The notes below the pieces were generated by a model that ran no database searches, was not told the DNA's origin, and was given only the letters and a program-made list of their open reading frames with translations. The position numbers and the translations under genes are program-made. Below, piece by piece: positions 63,289-64,000 of a DNA stretch of 64,000 nt. Source of the DNA: Shewanella sp. MTB7 (lineage in GTDB: Bacteria; Pseudomonadota; Gammaproteobacteria; Enterobacterales; Shewanellaceae); contig NZ_CP085636.1 of assembly GCF_027571385.1 (NCBI RefSeq), positions 3,472,001-3,536,000 of the forward strand. Reading direction: 5' to 3'. Within the stretch, counting starts at the first letter, position 1. Each line of letters begins with the position of its first letter.

Positions 63289-63364
63289 TGGTGGGCCGTG
63301 AAGGATTCGAACCTTCGACCAATTGGTTAAAAGCCAACTGCTCTACCGACTGAGCTAACGGCCC
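63289..63364 (-). tRNA. tRNA-Lys(TTT), first of the array
   Basis: 76 nt, C-class acceptor. Its 5' flank is unique (hairpin TTGTTC/GAACAA at 63369-63384) and carries the promoter, so this is the promoter-proximal gene. Confidence 0.95.
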
Positions 63365-63445
63365 ATCTTTGTTCCTAAGAACAAGTCACTAGTTACATCC
63401 TAAAGAACACTAACTTAGCGCCTCAAGCGACTCTGCCGCTCTAAG

Positions 63446-63480
63446 GGCGCCTATAATACCTTTTTCATCTTCGCATGCAA
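63446..63480 (-). promoter_or_regulatory. Stable-RNA promoter of the tRNA-Lys array
   Basis: On the minus strand: -35 TTGCAT (63475-63480), 16-base spacer, -10 TATTAT (63453-63458), then the GC-rich discriminator AGGCGCCC. Such a discriminator is typical of promoters under stringent (ppGpp/DksA) control. It lies about 85 bases before the first tRNA. Confidence 0.75.
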
Positions 63481-63551
63481 GTGCATTTTATCTATTTCTT
63501 GCCGTTTGAATGAAAAACAGACTAGTAGTATGTTTTTCGTTTCAAATCAGA

Positions 63552-64000
63552 TTAAAGAGCATTCAACTGCTGCTGAGCTATCCTTGCCGCTGCGCTGTTC
63601 GCGTACTCTTTTAGCACTCTTTGATAATAAATTTTCGCAGAACCAGGATTACCGGTCTTTTCAGCAATCATTCCCAACTTAACTAGACTATCACTGCGCT
63701 TATTCGATTCTTTAAAATTTTCAACCACAGTGTTAAACGCTTCTTTGGCTGAACCAAACTCGCCTTTATTATATAAAAGCTGGCCTAGCCAATAATTCGC
63801 ATTGGCTGAATATGTTGAATTAGGATAATTTTTAGTAAATGCACTAAAAGCAGGAATCGCCTCATCATATTTCTTTTGCTTGAGCACTAAGTTAAGTGCA
63901 TGCTCATAACTACCTGTTTCACTCAATGTTAGAGACGAACCTGAAGACGGTGTTGAAGAGCTAACAACTTGGGCGGGTTTTACTGATAGGTTAGCTATAT
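63552..64000 (-). CDS. cpoB: Cell division coordinator CpoB (YbgF), C-terminal part, cut by the window edge
   Basis: Periplasmic protein that links the Tol-Pal system with peptidoglycan synthesis. The frame is open to base 64000, so the gene begins outside the window; the TTG at 63926 is internal. Visible are a Ser/Thr-rich linker (QVVSSSTPSSGSS) and then TPR repeats: YEHALNLVLKQKKYDEAIPA, YSANANYWLGQLLYNKGEF, DSLVKLGMIAEKTGNPGSAK, ending RIAQQQLNAL. tRNA-Lys genes downstream of cpoB recall the E. coli pal-cpoB-lysT order. Confidence 0.93.
   Translation of the reverse strand, partial: IANLSVKPAQVVSSSTPSSGSSLTLSETGSYEHALNLVLKQKKYDEAIPAFSAFTKNYPNSTYSANANYWLGQLLYNKGEFGSAKEAFNTVVENFKESNKRSDSLVKLGMIAEKTGNPGSAKIYYQRVLKEYANSAAARIAQQQLNAL

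Larger units (their letters stand above)
61170..63364 (-). repeat. Tandem tRNA-Lys array: nine intact genes and eight degenerate 105-nt copies
   Basis: All copies lie on the minus strand. A 134-bp module (intact tRNA plus spacer) alternates with a 131-bp module (degenerate copy plus spacer), giving a 265-bp period. Order of transcription: intact, d, intact, d, intact, d, intact, intact, d, intact, d, intact, intact, d, intact, d, d. Intact genes come in two classes that differ by a compensatory acceptor pair (GGGCCGT/ACGGCCC or GGGCTGT/ACAGCCC), each tied to its own 5' flanking spacer. The array follows cpoB, where E. coli has lysT-valT-lysW and further lys/val genes. Confidence 0.93.

Noticed and set aside
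61170..63364. CRISPR array (regular direct repeats)
   Set aside because: The repeats are tRNA-Lys genes and tRNA-like copies; there are no variable spacers of uniform length and no cas genes.

Overview
The window looks like a chromosomal segment of a marine Shewanella (Gammaproteobacteria, Alteromonadales). The gene content and order fit that genus: fadR/nhaB/dsbB; aat-bpt-infA next to clpA-clpS-cspD; a monomeric-type icd beside rluE-nudJ-mnmA-hflD-purB; leucine dehydrogenase; ppsA/ppsR with a DAHP synthase; and a CrbS/CrbR-type acetate switch with acs. Base composition is moderately AT-rich and almost every transcription unit ends in a clear hairpin terminator. The assignment rests on protein resemblance and gene order recalled from known genomes, not on a database search.

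Layout. 1-5984: [NiFe]-hydrogenase maturation operon hypF(5'-truncated)-B-C-D-E-A, ending with an unlisted 55-residue His-rich exported membrane peptide. 6063-12955: an isoaspartyl peptidase and the outer-membrane assembly pair tamA-tamB. 13034-17718: fadR divergent from nhaB-dsbB, a Nif3-like protein and a basic protein of unknown function. 17800-23315: glycine-zipper protein, then the N-degron set (aat, bpt, clpS, clpA) with infA and cspD. 23432-31789: icd, the tRNA/rRNA modification and purine run rluE, nudJ, mnmA, hflD, purB, and the ribosomal oxygenase roxA. 31883-38446: small conserved proteins, leucine dehydrogenase, a MarR regulator and a large YdiJ-type FAD/Fe-S dehydrogenase. 38551-43136: ppsA divergent from its regulator ppsR, then a DAHP synthase. 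43200-47921: a chitin-degradation pair, an AA10 lytic polysaccharide monooxygenase and a multidomain GH18 chitinase whose reading frame is broken near its 5' end. 48332-57491: acyl-CoA thioesterase, LuxR-type response regulator (CrbR-like), amine oxidoreductase, FAH-family hydrolase, the sodium-symporter/histidine-kinase hybrid CrbS, and the divergent acs. 57623-60925: radD, grxA and a DcaP-like porin. 61170-63364: a minus-strand array of nine intact tRNA-Lys(TTT) genes and eight regular, degenerate 105-nt tRNA-Lys-like copies, driven from a stable-RNA promoter just downstream of cpoB, which runs off the right edge.

Functional links. The hyp genes insert the Fe(CN)2CO-Ni centre of [NiFe] hydrogenases. 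Aat and Bpt tag proteins that ClpS hands to ClpAP. CrbS/CrbR probably control acs, and Acs, Icd, PpsA and FadR together outline acetate and fatty-acid use. The chitinase and LPMO supply N-acetylglucosamine and acetate from chitin. I found no phage, CRISPR or intact insertion sequence. The most unusual structure is the tRNA-Lys array with its evenly interleaved degenerate copies; next are the frameshifted chitinase and the small HPGH membrane peptide.
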